Shown here: positions 57,081 through 64,000 of the stretch, piece after piece
Layout of the letters: every line of letters starts with the position of its first letter
How positions within the stretch are numbered: position 1 is the stretch's first letter
Source: Paraclostridium sordellii
GTDB lineage: Bacteria > Bacillota > Clostridia > Peptostreptococcales > Peptostreptococcaceae
Reading direction: 5' to 3'
Length of the DNA: 64,000 bases
NCBI RefSeq assembly: GCF_000953675.1
Contig: NZ_LN679998.1
Location: forward strand, 2,885,525-2,949,524
The notes under the pieces: model-generated
Seen by the model: the letters and a program-made list of their open reading frames with translations, nothing else
What the model was told of the DNA's origin: nothing
Databases searched by the model: none
Program-made: the position numbers and the translations under genes

Positions 57081-58076
57081 ATGCATAATAAGAAAAAAGT
57101 AGCTATAGTGTTTACAGGCGGAACTATTTCCATGACTGTAGACGAAAAAATAGGGGCTGCTATACCATCTTTATCTGGGGAGCAAATAATGTCTATGGTA
57201 ACTAATATAGATAAAGTTGCTGATATAGAGGTATTCAATTTCGATGAAATTCCAGGACCTCATATGACTCCAGAAAAAATGTTAAACTTAAGAAATTATA
57301 TAAATGATATTCTTTCAAATGATGATATTTCAGGTGTTGTTGTTACACATGGTACTGATAGTTTAGAAGAAACAGCTTATTTCTTAGACCTAACATTAGA
57401 TACTCCTAAGCCTGTTATCGTTACAGGTGCAATGAGAAGTAGTGATGAACTTGGTTATGACGGACCTAGCAATCTTGCAGCAGCTGTTTGTACGGCTATA
57501 TCTGATGAAGCTTATAATAAAGGTGTTTTAGTTGTTTTAAGTAATGAAGTTTTATTAGCATCTGAAGCTACTAAAACTAACACTCTTACTTTAAATACAT
57601 TTAAATCTTTAACATGTGGTCCTTTAGGAATAATAGACTGCGATAAACTTGTATTATCTAGAGATATAGTAAATAGAGAAACTATAGTTGTTGATAAAGT
57701 CGAATCTGATGTTGCTCTTATAAAATCAGGTGCAGGAATGGATGAATCTTTTATAAAATTTGCAGCAGATAAGGGTTGCAAAGGTATAGTTATTGAAGCC
57801 ATGGGTAGAGGTAATATACCTCCTGGTATGCTTAAAGGTGTTGAGTATGCTAGAAGTAAAGATATACCAGTTATTATTGCAACTAGATGCCACTCAGGTA
57901 GAGTATTTGATAGTTATGGTTACTTAGGGTCTGGTAGAGACTTAAGAAACTTAGGCTGTATATTTGCAGGTGATTTACCAGGTCAAAAAGCTAGAATAAA
58001 ATTAATAGTTGCATTAGGAAAAACCAATGACTCAAAAGAATTAAAAGATATGTTTGAAAAAGGTATCTATTATTAA
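57081..58076 (+). CDS. ansA: L-asparaginase (cytoplasmic)
   Basis: Hydrolyses asparagine to aspartate and ammonia. The two threonine motifs are FTGGTISMT (near 11) and VVTHGTDSLEETAYFL (near 86), and the catalytic Lys region is GAMRSSDELGYDG (near 116, with the Lys replaced in position as usual for this subgroup). There is no signal peptide, so it is the cytoplasmic form. The length of 331 is typical. AGGGGGG lies ten bases before the ATG. It follows the two small-RNA candidates; a regulatory link is possible but unproven. Confidence 0.9.
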   Translation: MHNKKKVAIVFTGGTISMTVDEKIGAAIPSLSGEQIMSMVTNIDKVADIEVFNFDEIPGPHMTPEKMLNLRNYINDILSNDDISGVVVTHGTDSLEETAYFLDLTLDTPKPVIVTGAMRSSDELGYDGPSNLAAAVCTAISDEAYNKGVLVVLSNEVLLASEATKTNTLTLNTFKSLTCGPLGIIDCDKLVLSRDIVNRETIVVDKVESDVALIKSGAGMDESFIKFAADKGCKGIVIEAMGRGNIPPGMLKGVEYARSKDIPVIIATRCHSGRVFDSYGYLGSGRDLRNLGCIFAGDLPGQKARIKLIVALGKTNDSKELKDMFEKGIYY

Positions 58077-58080
58077 TAAT

Positions 58081-58118
58081 AAAATAGGTATATAGCTTGT
58101 AAGCTATATACCTATTTT
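58081..58118. terminator. bidirectional terminator
   Basis: Eighteen pairs (AAAATAGGTATATAGCTT and complement) with a two-base centre, between the convergent asparaginase and helicase genes. Confidence 0.9.
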
Positions 58119-58125
58119 TTATTTC

Positions 58126-60168
58126 TTAATCTTTAGTTATAATTCCATTTTTAAAGCAAATAGAATAATCTAAATCTTTTACTCCTCTTTTAAATTTAAC
58201 TTCTATCATTTTACCGTCTTTTCCTATTATGACTCCATCTCCAAATTTATTGTGGACTATTTTATCTCCAATTTTTATAGCTTTAATATCCTCTTTAGTA
58301 GGAGACTTAATTTCATCTATAAACCTTGACTGAAATACTTTTCTTCCATACTTATTCTTAGGAGAACTTATATATAGTTCATCTTGAGCTCTTGTTATTC
58401 CTACATATAATAATCTTCTTTCTTCTTCTATAGCTTCCTTACGCTTTTTATCATCTTCAATGTCATATGATTTTTCATGAGGAATAGTACCTTCATTAGC
58501 TCCAATTATATATACATAAGGAAATTCTAATCCTTTTGCACTATGCATAGTTGTGAATATAACCCCTTCAGAATTTTTATTATTTCTACTTTCAATAATC
58601 TCTGATTTTACTTTTTCTATATGTTCTAAGTATTCATTTATAGTTTTAAAATGTGTAGAAGAACTTTCTAATTCGTTCAATATTTCTATTAATCCTGTTG
58701 GTTTTATCTTTCTATTACTACAATAGTCTAATACATATCTATCATAGTCTAAACTTGTTCTTATATAAGATATAGCATTTTTAGGAGATAGTGTCTTTAA
58801 ATAACTTAAATCAATTTCTAAATCATTTAATGTTTTAACTTGCTTAGGATGCAGATTTGCCTTATTTATCAATGCTCCAATAAAATCCCTATCTTCACTT
58901 GCTAACTTTATACTGTCTTTTGATATATATCTAAAAGGCTTATTTATAATCCTTATCCAATCTTCACTTAATGTTGTATCTATTCCTAATCTTAAATATG
59001 CTAATAAGTCTCTAGCTACCCAGTGATCATATATAGTAACAATCGAGTCTCTAACAACAAAAGGTATATGCATGTCCATAAACGCATCAACTAATGCTCT
59101 AGACTGTATATTAGTTCTATAAATAACTGCAAAATCATCATAGTTAGTACAATTATCTTCACATTTACTCAATATATCTTTTGCTATAAATTTAGCTTCT
59201 TCCTCTGCATCTTCTGTGTTTATATACTTTACAATTCCTTTATGCTCTCTATCACACTTTATAGACTTTTCATATCTATTTTCATTATTTTGTATAAGTT
59301 TATTGGCAATATCAGTAATATCTTTTTTAGATCTATAATTTATATCAAGTACATATTTTTTACTTCCTTTAAAGTAATCTTCAAATTCAAGTAAGAAATC
59401 TGGCCTAGACCCTCTGAACCCATATATACTTTGATCTTCATCTCCTACAACAAATATATTGTTATTAGGGCTTGCAATTAACTTTATGACCTCAAATTGC
59501 ACCTTATTAATATCCTGAAACTCATCTACCAAAATATATCTATATACTGACCTAACTCTATCTAAAATTTGTTTATTTTGCTTAAGTAAGTTATATGTTT
59601 TTATAAGCATATCATCAAAATCAATTTTTTTTATGCTTTCTTTATATTCTTCATACATATTATAAACTCTGCAAAATTCATCACTTGTTAGTATTTCTGA
59701 ATCAAAATCAATTTTATCCATCAATTCATTCTTCACATAAGATATTTCATTTATAACTCCGAGTATTGTATCTTCATCCTCTGCATTTTCAACATTTAAA
59801 TTTTTCAAAATTCCTTTTATAGCAAACTTTTTATTTTTTTCATCTAAAATACAATCTAATTCATACTTTTCAAAAAATCTTAGTATCCTAAAAAATACAG
59901 AATGAAAAGTCCCATAATTCACGCTATTTAATCGACGATCATTACTTAAACTAAGAGCTCTATTTTTCATCTCCATAGATGATGCCTTGGTAAAGCTTAT
60001 AGCCAATATATTTTTAGGATTTATATTATTATTAAGTACTAGATTAAGTATTCTATATGTTATAACTCTTGTTTTTCCAGAACCTGGTCCAGCTAAAACC
60101 ATACAAGGTCCATTAATATGTAAAACTGCATCTTTTTGATTTTCATTTAATTTATTTATATGTATCAT
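58126..60168 (-). CDS. UvrD/PcrA-family ATP-dependent DNA helicase
   Basis: Superfamily 1A helicase of 680 residues. Motifs: AGPGSGKTRVI (near 27), YILVDEFQDIN (near 212), VVGDEDQSIYGFRGS (near 238) and VIFTTMHSAKGLEFPYVYIIG (near 548), and VGITRAQDELYIS near 605. The C-terminal 60 residues form a small beta domain like that of PcrA. It is somewhat shorter and more diverged than the housekeeping PcrA (about 720-740), so it may be a paralogue. It is divergent from the YprB-type nuclease. Confidence 0.9.
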   Translation of the reverse strand: MIHINKLNENQKDAVLHINGPCMVLAGPGSGKTRVITYRILNLVLNNNINPKNILAISFTKASSMEMKNRALSLSNDRRLNSVNYGTFHSVFFRILRFFEKYELDCILDEKNKKFAIKGILKNLNVENAEDEDTILGVINEISYVKNELMDKIDFDSEILTSDEFCRVYNMYEEYKESIKKIDFDDMLIKTYNLLKQNKQILDRVRSVYRYILVDEFQDINKVQFEVIKLIASPNNNIFVVGDEDQSIYGFRGSRPDFLLEFEDYFKGSKKYVLDINYRSKKDITDIANKLIQNNENRYEKSIKCDREHKGIVKYINTEDAEEEAKFIAKDILSKCEDNCTNYDDFAVIYRTNIQSRALVDAFMDMHIPFVVRDSIVTIYDHWVARDLLAYLRLGIDTTLSEDWIRIINKPFRYISKDSIKLASEDRDFIGALINKANLHPKQVKTLNDLEIDLSYLKTLSPKNAISYIRTSLDYDRYVLDYCSNRKIKPTGLIEILNELESSSTHFKTINEYLEHIEKVKSEIIESRNNKNSEGVIFTTMHSAKGLEFPYVYIIGANEGTIPHEKSYDIEDDKKRKEAIEEERRLLYVGITRAQDELYISSPKNKYGRKVFQSRFIDEIKSPTKEDIKAIKIGDKIVHNKFGDGVIIGKDGKMIEVKFKRGVKDLDYSICFKNGIITKD

Positions 60169-60245
60169 AATTTATCACCTTGAACTATCTTTATATTATT
60201 TTATAATTAATATTATATATCATATTTTTAAAAAGGAGTAAAACT

Positions 60246-61151
60246 ATGCAAGTTATTACAAAAACTTTAGATCATTTAGTTGATATACCTAAAGATTATT
60301 ATGTATTTGATATAGAAACTACAGGTCTAAGCCCTAGGTTCTGTAAAGTGATTTTAATAGGTATTCTTTATAATTTTGAAGATAAAACTTTTATAAAACA
60401 ATTTTTTGCAGAATCGGAAGATGAAGAAAGAGATTTATTATTAGCATTTAAATTTGATATTCAAAATTTTAAACATCATATAACTTTTAACGGAATTTCT
60501 TTTGATATACCTTTTTTAAATTATAGATTTAAAAAGAACAATATAGATTTTATTATAAATAAATCTGAAGATATAGATATTTTAAGAGTTGTGAAACCTC
60601 ATAAAGATAAACTCTCCCTATCTGATTGTAAACTAAAAACCATAGAAAGATACCTTGGTATAGAAAGAGCTGATACTATTTCTGGAAAGGAAAGTGTACA
60701 ACTTTATAAAGATTTCACTTTAAGTAGAGATGAATCTATAAAAAATAAAATTTTACTACATAACTTTGAGGATATTGTTCATCTAGGAAAAATATTTAAA
60801 ATTAATGAAATTTTAAGAGATAAATTAGATTTCTTAAATTTATCTATAAATTCTATGACTTACGATATATTATTGAAAAAATACAAAATTTCTAAATCTA
60901 TACTATCACTAAAATTTTTATCTAATAATAAGTTTGATCCTGCTGTAAATATATTTACAGAAAATTACACAATAACTTCTGAAAATTTTAATTTAAATGT
61001 TGATATAAACATAAAAAATGCTTTCGATAATCATGGTAATTCCATATCGTTTTATAAATTAGGATCTATTATTCCTTTAAAGATTAATACTAATTACATT
61101 GAAAAAAATATACTAGCATTATCTGAATATATTTTTTCAAAAGAATTTTAA
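60246..61151 (+). CDS. ribonuclease H-like exonuclease, YprB type
   Basis: A 301-residue protein with a DEDD-type 3'-5' exonuclease fold in the N-terminal 190 residues: FDIETTGLSP (near 22), HITFNGISFDIPFLNYRF (near 79), SLSDCKLKTIERYLG and LLHNFEDIVHLGKI (near 176). The acids Asp22/Glu24 and later Asp residues are present. The last 110 residues have no recognised domain. The substrate (DNA or RNA) is unknown. AAAGGAG precedes the ATG. Confidence 0.82.
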   Translation: MQVITKTLDHLVDIPKDYYVFDIETTGLSPRFCKVILIGILYNFEDKTFIKQFFAESEDEERDLLLAFKFDIQNFKHHITFNGISFDIPFLNYRFKKNNIDFIINKSEDIDILRVVKPHKDKLSLSDCKLKTIERYLGIERADTISGKESVQLYKDFTLSRDESIKNKILLHNFEDIVHLGKIFKINEILRDKLDFLNLSINSMTYDILLKKYKISKSILSLKFLSNNKFDPAVNIFTENYTITSENFNLNVDINIKNAFDNHGNSISFYKLGSIIPLKINTNYIEKNILALSEYIFSKEF

Positions 61152-61158
61152 AATTAAA

Positions 61159-61185
61159 AAGACTGTTGATTATATCAACAGTCTT
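61159..61185 (-). terminator. tRNA-Ser terminator
   Basis: Twelve pairs (AAGACTGTTGAT and complement) with loop TAT, beginning four bases past the encoded CCA. On the minus strand TTTTTAATTTT follows. Confidence 0.85.
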
Positions 61186-61188
61186 AAC

Positions 61189-61280
61189 TGGCGGAGAAGG
61201 AGGGATTCGAACCCTCGCACCGGTTAACCCAGCCTAATCCCTTAGCAGGGGATCCTCTTGAGCCACTTGAGTACTTCTCC
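61189..61280 (-). tRNA. tRNA-Ser (anticodon GCT)
   Basis: On the minus strand the acceptor stem GGAGAAG pairs with CTTCTCC, the anticodon stem-loop is ATCCC-CTGCTAA-GGGAT with anticodon GCT (reads AGC/AGU), a long variable arm GGCTGGGTTAACCGGTGC-like segment marks a class II tRNA, and the T arm is GAGGGTTCGAATCCCTC. The 3' CCA is encoded. Length is 92 bases. A consensus promoter and a terminator frame it as a single-gene unit. Confidence 0.97.
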
Positions 61281-61303
61281 GTATTTATTTTTTCTATAAT
61301 AAA

Positions 61304-61332
61304 ATTATATAAGTTTATTATAAATATGTCAA
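61304..61332 (-). promoter_or_regulatory. consensus sigma-A promoter of tRNA-Ser
   Basis: TTGACA (61332-61327), 17 bases, TATAAT (61309-61304): a perfect consensus promoter 24 bases before the tRNA 5' end, as expected for a strong stable-RNA gene. Confidence 0.93.
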
Positions 61333-61369
61333 CGTTTTTTACTAAATTTTATACTTAAATTTTAAAAAC

Positions 61370-61399
61370 AAATAAAAGGGAAATAACTCCCTTTTATTT
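61370..61399 (-). terminator. terminator of the cooT cassette
   Basis: Twelve pairs (AAATAAAAGGGA and complement) with a six-base loop, directly past the stop of the His-rich gene; the minus-strand tail is TGTTTTTAAAATTT. Confidence 0.82.
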
Positions 61400-61400
61400 A

Positions 61401-61700
61401 CTACATATTTTTTTTAGCTTCAAGTAACATCTCATTTGCTTTTCTTAAATACTTTATAGCCTCTTCTATATTATTAGCTGTTTCTTCTTTCCCCATATCT
61501 CTAGCTTTGTCTACCCACTCTCTAAAGCCTTCTTCATGAGATTCATTATGATTTACCCAATGTACAAGAAGTATATTAAGTGTCTTTTCATCTTTATTTT
61601 CAGCTACTGATCCCCCTGAACAATGGCTATGACAATGCTCTTGATCATGATCATGATCGTGACCATGATGATTTCTTATGGTAGTTTTGTTAAATATCAT
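61401..61700 (-). CDS. small histidine-rich protein, putative metal binder
   Basis: A 99-residue protein. The N-terminus (residues 10-28) is packed with His, Asp and Cys: NHHGHDHDHDQEHCHSHC, holding eight His and two Cys, a typical nickel, zinc or cobalt binding tract. The rest (about 38-99) is a small helical domain with NILLVHWVNHNESHEEGFREW. It has no signal peptide. It is the last gene of the cooT-DUF3842 cassette, 12 bases after DUF3842. A metal storage or delivery role is inferred from composition and neighbours. Confidence 0.75.
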   Translation of the reverse strand: MIFNKTTIRNHHGHDHDHDQEHCHSHCSGGSVAENKDEKTLNILLVHWVNHNESHEEGFREWVDKARDMGKEETANNIEEAIKYLRKANEMLLEAKKNM

Positions 61701-61712
61701 TTTAAATCCCCC

Positions 61713-62129
61713 TTATTTTAAATTAAACTCCTTTTTTATTACTTTTACTGCATCTTTTATAAGTAAAGACAATGGTTTTCCTTCTAAACCTACCATCTCT
61801 ATATCCTCTGGCATTATAGGTAAAAGTATTTTTAAAGCTTCATTATCAGCTATTGCTGTACTAATTTTCGAAGTAACTTCTCCCATCATTGAGTTTGGTA
61901 TGACTACTGATACAGGTCCTACTATCACACTTGCTTTTTTAGTTGAAACTACAATTGCATTTTCTCCTGTAGCCCCTTTATTTGCATGAGCTTTCATCAT
62001 GGAACTAGTTGCAATTGAATTTGTCCCTAAAGCATAAATATCTATATATGATGGTAACTCCTCTCTTAAAGATGTTACTATTTGAGCACCTATACCTCCA
62101 CCCATTCCATCTACAACTGCTATTACCAT
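61713..62129 (-). CDS. DUF3842 family protein
   Basis: A 138-residue protein with a Gly-rich nucleotide-binding-like start, IAVVDGMGGGIGAQIV, and a Rossmann-like pattern through GTNSIATSSMMKAHANKGATGENA and VSVVIPNSMMGEVTSKI (both given in part). This is the DUF3842 family of anaerobes, with no known function. It lies 42 bases downstream of cooT and 12 bases upstream of the His-rich gene, so it probably works with them. Confidence 0.85.
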   Translation of the reverse strand: MVIAVVDGMGGGIGAQIVTSLREELPSYIDIYALGTNSIATSSMMKAHANKGATGENAIVVSTKKASVIVGPVSVVIPNSMMGEVTSKISTAIADNEALKILLPIMPEDIEMVGLEGKPLSLLIKDAVKVIKKEFNLK

Positions 62130-62171
62130 ATTTTTTCCCCTTAGTTAATTTATTTTATGTAAAATTTAATT

Positions 62172-62363
62172 TTATTTAGATCCCTCAATTATAATTTTAT
62201 GATCCATAAGTCTTATCTCTTTAATTTGTCCATCAATTATTTTTTGCTCCCCTAATAAATCCGTTAAATATACTTTTCCTTCATATGGATCTACACTAAC
62301 TACATTTTCCATAACTCTTTCAAGGTTGTTATTCTTTAAAACATAAGCTGCTGATTCACACAT
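62172..62363 (-). CDS. cooT: CooT-family nickel-binding protein
   Basis: A 63-residue protein starting MCESAAYVL. Cys2 is the ligand that binds nickel at the dimer interface in CooT of Rhodospirillum rubrum, and the short beta-rich body (VSVDPYEGKVYLTDLLGEQK) fits the COG1532 family. Carbon monoxide dehydrogenase genes are not in this window, so the target enzyme is unknown. AGGGGG precedes the ATG. A leader with a possible attenuator lies upstream. Confidence 0.88.
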   Translation of the reverse strand: MCESAAYVLKNNNLERVMENVVSVDPYEGKVYLTDLLGEQKIIDGQIKEIRLMDHKIIIEGSK

Positions 62364-62396
62364 AATCTAATCCCCCTTAGTATAAATATATTAACC

Positions 62397-62450
62397 AAAA
62401 AAAGATTCCTCCAAGGTATTTCAAACCCTTAAAGAAATCTTCATGATTTC
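62397..62450 (-). promoter_or_regulatory. attenuator-like leader of the cooT cassette
   Basis: Two hairpins compete on the minus strand. GAAATC/GATTTC (62450-62434) forms a six-pair stem. The overlapping AAGATT (62441-62436) can instead pair with AATCTT (62407-62402), with an inner AAGG/CCTT, followed by six T: a terminator. Choosing between them could control cooT. A plain terminator of the upstream acyltransferase gene is the alternative. Confidence 0.5.
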
Positions 62451-62470
62451 AAATAACTCTATTCAATCTG

Positions 62471-62500
62471 AGTATAGCATCTAATTTTATATAAAGTCAA
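62471..62500 (-). promoter_or_regulatory. sigma-A promoter of the cooT cassette
   Basis: TTGACT (62500-62495), 18 bases, TATACT (62476-62471) on the minus strand. Initiation near 62464 gives a leader of about 100 bases before cooT. It lies 19 bases past the stop of the upstream gene. Confidence 0.7.
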
Positions 62501-62518
62501 TCGGTTTAACTATATAAA

Positions 62519-63334
62519 TTATCTTTTATTAATATAGTCATAAGATGAGTATTTTTTGTATAAATCCCTAGCCAAATTTAGCTCGTAATCACTTAAACCT
62601 AATTCTTCAAAGTCTACATTAAAAGATTTTTTAATCCCATTTAATATGGATTCTTCTAAGTTTAATATATCAACTTTCATATTAATTTCGTTTTCAATTC
62701 CACTAGCTTTACTTAAAGTAAATTTTTTTGCACGTTCTTTAATATCTTTATTTTTTGTTTTTATTACTTCATATAAATCATCTATATTAAAGTCTAGTAT
62801 AATAGATCCATGTTGTAATATAACTCCATCTTTTCTATTTTGAGCACTTCCTACTATTTTTTTATTATTAATAGTTATCTCATAAGATGCATGTGCATTA
62901 AAACATGCTGCCGAAAGTTTTTCTCTACTTATCCTTTCTCCTTTTTTAAGCTCATCTATATTTATTCCTGCTATCTCTAACCCTTTAGCTATACCTTTAC
63001 TTATAAATTTATATGATTCATTTATACTTTTATCCATTAATGAATTATCTTCTCCTAAGATAATCGAATATGTAAGTTCATTTTGATGAAGTACAGCTCT
63101 TCCTCCAGTTGGTCTTCTCACAACATCAATGTTTAATTCTCTACACTTATCTAAATCAACTTCCTTTTGCAAGTTCTGAAAATATCCTATACTTAAACAA
63201 CTAGGCTTCCATGTATAAAACCTTAGTGTTGGTTTACATTTTCCTTCTTTATAAGAAGTCATAATAGCCTCATCTATAGCCATATTCATGGCCCCATTAG
63301 TTGTCTTATTTTTTATTACTCTCCATTTTTGCAT
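62519..63334 (-). CDS. LipM/LplA-type octanoyl or lipoate transferase
   Basis: BPL/LplA/LipB-fold acyltransferase of 271 residues. RRPTGGRAVLH (near 73), the lysine in NNKKIVGSAQ (Lys159) and GVILQHGSI are conserved. A cysteine in AACFNAHAS (Cys144) stands where LipM has its catalytic Cys, so an octanoyltransferase is favoured over an ATP-dependent ligase, though both remain possible. The ATG lies 29 bases inside the upstream radical-SAM gene, which suggests a joint lipoyl-assembly function. Confidence 0.8.
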   Translation of the reverse strand: MQKWRVIKNKTTNGAMNMAIDEAIMTSYKEGKCKPTLRFYTWKPSCLSIGYFQNLQKEVDLDKCRELNIDVVRRPTGGRAVLHQNELTYSIILGEDNSLMDKSINESYKFISKGIAKGLEIAGINIDELKKGERISREKLSAACFNAHASYEITINNKKIVGSAQNRKDGVILQHGSIILDFNIDDLYEVIKTKNKDIKERAKKFTLSKASGIENEINMKVDILNLEESILNGIKKSFNVDFEELGLSDYELNLARDLYKKYSSYDYINKR

Positions 63335-64000
63335 TTTCCATATCCCCTATATTTAAATTTATTTCTTTTATTGCTAAATATATTTCTTCTTCTTTTAGAG
63401 GTCTTGAATAATTATAAATTGTACTTCCTGGTCTTTCGTTATAGTATGGTCTATTACAGTTTTTACACCCTTTTATTTCAAATGGATATCCTTTTAATAC
63501 ATCAGATTTTATATAACTATCTAATTCTATTTCGTTTAAATAACCTTCTTTACTAAACTTAAAGTAATCTCTATTATATCCCTTATCAATCATATATGTC
63601 ATAAGCTGAACTCTTCTATAACTTTCTATACTTGGTTGCTTTATATTTTCCATTTTCGTTCCCTTTACAGGCGTGAATGCAAATAAACTTATTGTTATAT
63701 TATAGCTTCTCAAAGTTTTATATATATCGTATATTTCCTTATGTGTTTCTCCTAATCCGACTATTATATGAGTACTAATTTTGTTAGGATACATTAATCC
63801 AGCTTCTTTTAAAAAATCTATTTTTTTATCAAAGTCAGTTCCTTTTATACTTTCATACAAATTTTTATTTGCTGCATCTACTGCAATTCCAATTTTATCT
63901 ACACCTATTTTAAAAAACTTTTCTAAATCATCCATATCTTCTAATTTAGCTGATAATGAGATTGGAATCTCTAACTCTTTTTTTATATACCTTGTAAATT
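63306..64000 (-). CDS. radical-SAM protein, partial; candidate lipoyl-synthase component
   Basis: Only the C-terminal 231 or so residues are in the window; the frame stays open to the right edge, so the start and the expected CxxxCxxC motif lie outside. The visible part is the second half of a BioB/LipA-like TIM barrel (STHIIVGLGETHKEIYDIY near the middle) and ends with CKNCNRPYYNERPGSTIYNY, a Cys pair and Arg/Tyr motif that resembles LipS-type two-protein lipoyl synthases. The 29-base overlap with the acyltransferase gene supports that reading. A biotin-synthase-like or other role is possible. Confidence 0.65.
   Translation of the reverse strand, partial: FTRYIKKELEIPISLSAKLEDMDDLEKFFKIGVDKIGIAVDAANKNLYESIKGTDFDKKIDFLKEAGLMYPNKISTHIIVGLGETHKEIYDIYKTLRSYNITISLFAFTPVKGTKMENIKQPSIESYRRVQLMTYMIDKGYNRDYFKFSKEGYLNEIELDSYIKSDVLKGYPFEIKGCKNCNRPYYNERPGSTIYNYSRPLKEEEIYLAIKEINLNIGDMENAKMESNKK

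Noticed and set aside
56856-57238. Leftward open frames of 76 and 91 codons across the second small-RNA candidate and the start of the asparaginase gene
   Set aside because: They lack a ribosome site, run through two strong hairpins and lie opposite a clear gene start; composition does not look coding.

Overview
The window is a chromosomal stretch from a low-GC, spore-forming anaerobe of the Firmicutes, most likely in the Peptostreptococcaceae (Clostridioides, Paraclostridium, Romboutsia and relatives). The reasons are the very AT-rich sequence, AGGAGG ribosome sites and frequent TTG/GTG starts, the sporulation genes (spoIIAA-spoIIAB-sigF, spoVAC-AD-AE, yunB, a SpoIVB-like protease, a CwlD-like amidase), pyruvate formate-lyase with its activase, and the SCIFF peptide with its radical-SAM maturase. 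No phage genes, insertion sequences or CRISPR arrays were seen. The species is inferred from gene content and not proven.

Layout. 0-0.2 kb: a consensus rRNA-type promoter and leader pointing out of the left edge, so an rRNA operon should start just outside. 0.2-3.9 kb: glyA, a two-gene ThrE-type exporter, rseC and a CsoR-type repressor. 3.9-16.6 kb: a long leftward block for translation, nucleotide and stress metabolism (aspS, hisS, hemZ, a metallo-hydrolase, dtd, rsh, apt, recJ, an AarF kinase). 16.7-22.4 kb: gamma carbonic anhydrase, scfB and scfA (SCIFF), a TIGR04086 membrane protein, yajC, tgt, a membrane protein and queA. 22.4-25.3 kb: ruvB-ruvA-ruvC and a BofC-like membrane protein. 25.5-36.9 kb: mixed housekeeping and small proteins (DUF1540, yebC, nadE, a split TauE-type transporter, yigZ, NUDIX, a HEAT-repeat protein, hflX, an ABC-F protein, a phospholipase C-like protein, an amidase). 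37.0-46.4 kb: a sporulation-rich part (SpoIVB-like, yunB, a class A PBP, spoVA, spoIIA-sigF) that also holds tyrS. 46.6-56.4 kb: a DapL-like aminotransferase, a DEAD-box helicase, a Ca/Na exchanger, pflB-pflA, thiI and a cysteine desulfurase. 56.4-57.1 kb: the largest gene-free stretch. 57.1-61.3 kb: asparaginase, a UvrD-family helicase, a YprB-type nuclease and tRNA-Ser(GCT). 61.4-64.0 kb: a His-rich protein, DUF3842, CooT, a LipM/LplA-type acyltransferase and a radical-SAM protein cut by the right edge.

The best candidate for something undescribed is 56.63-57.01 kb. Two tandem copies of a 90-bp unit, 199 bp apart and differing at one base, each carry a sigma-A promoter with a perfect Spo0A box (TGTCGAA) in its spacer and a hairpin with a CCCCT loop followed by UUCCC and ACCCC motifs. 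Past the unit the two sequences diverge completely, yet each makes a hairpin with the identical seven-base loop AACGGAA on unrelated stems, and each ends in a strong terminator. This looks like a pair of sibling trans-acting small RNAs with anti-Shine-Dalgarno motifs, possibly tied to the sporulation decision. A second candidate is the attenuator-like leader before the nickel-protein gene cooT, which heads a cooT-DUF3842-His-rich cassette.
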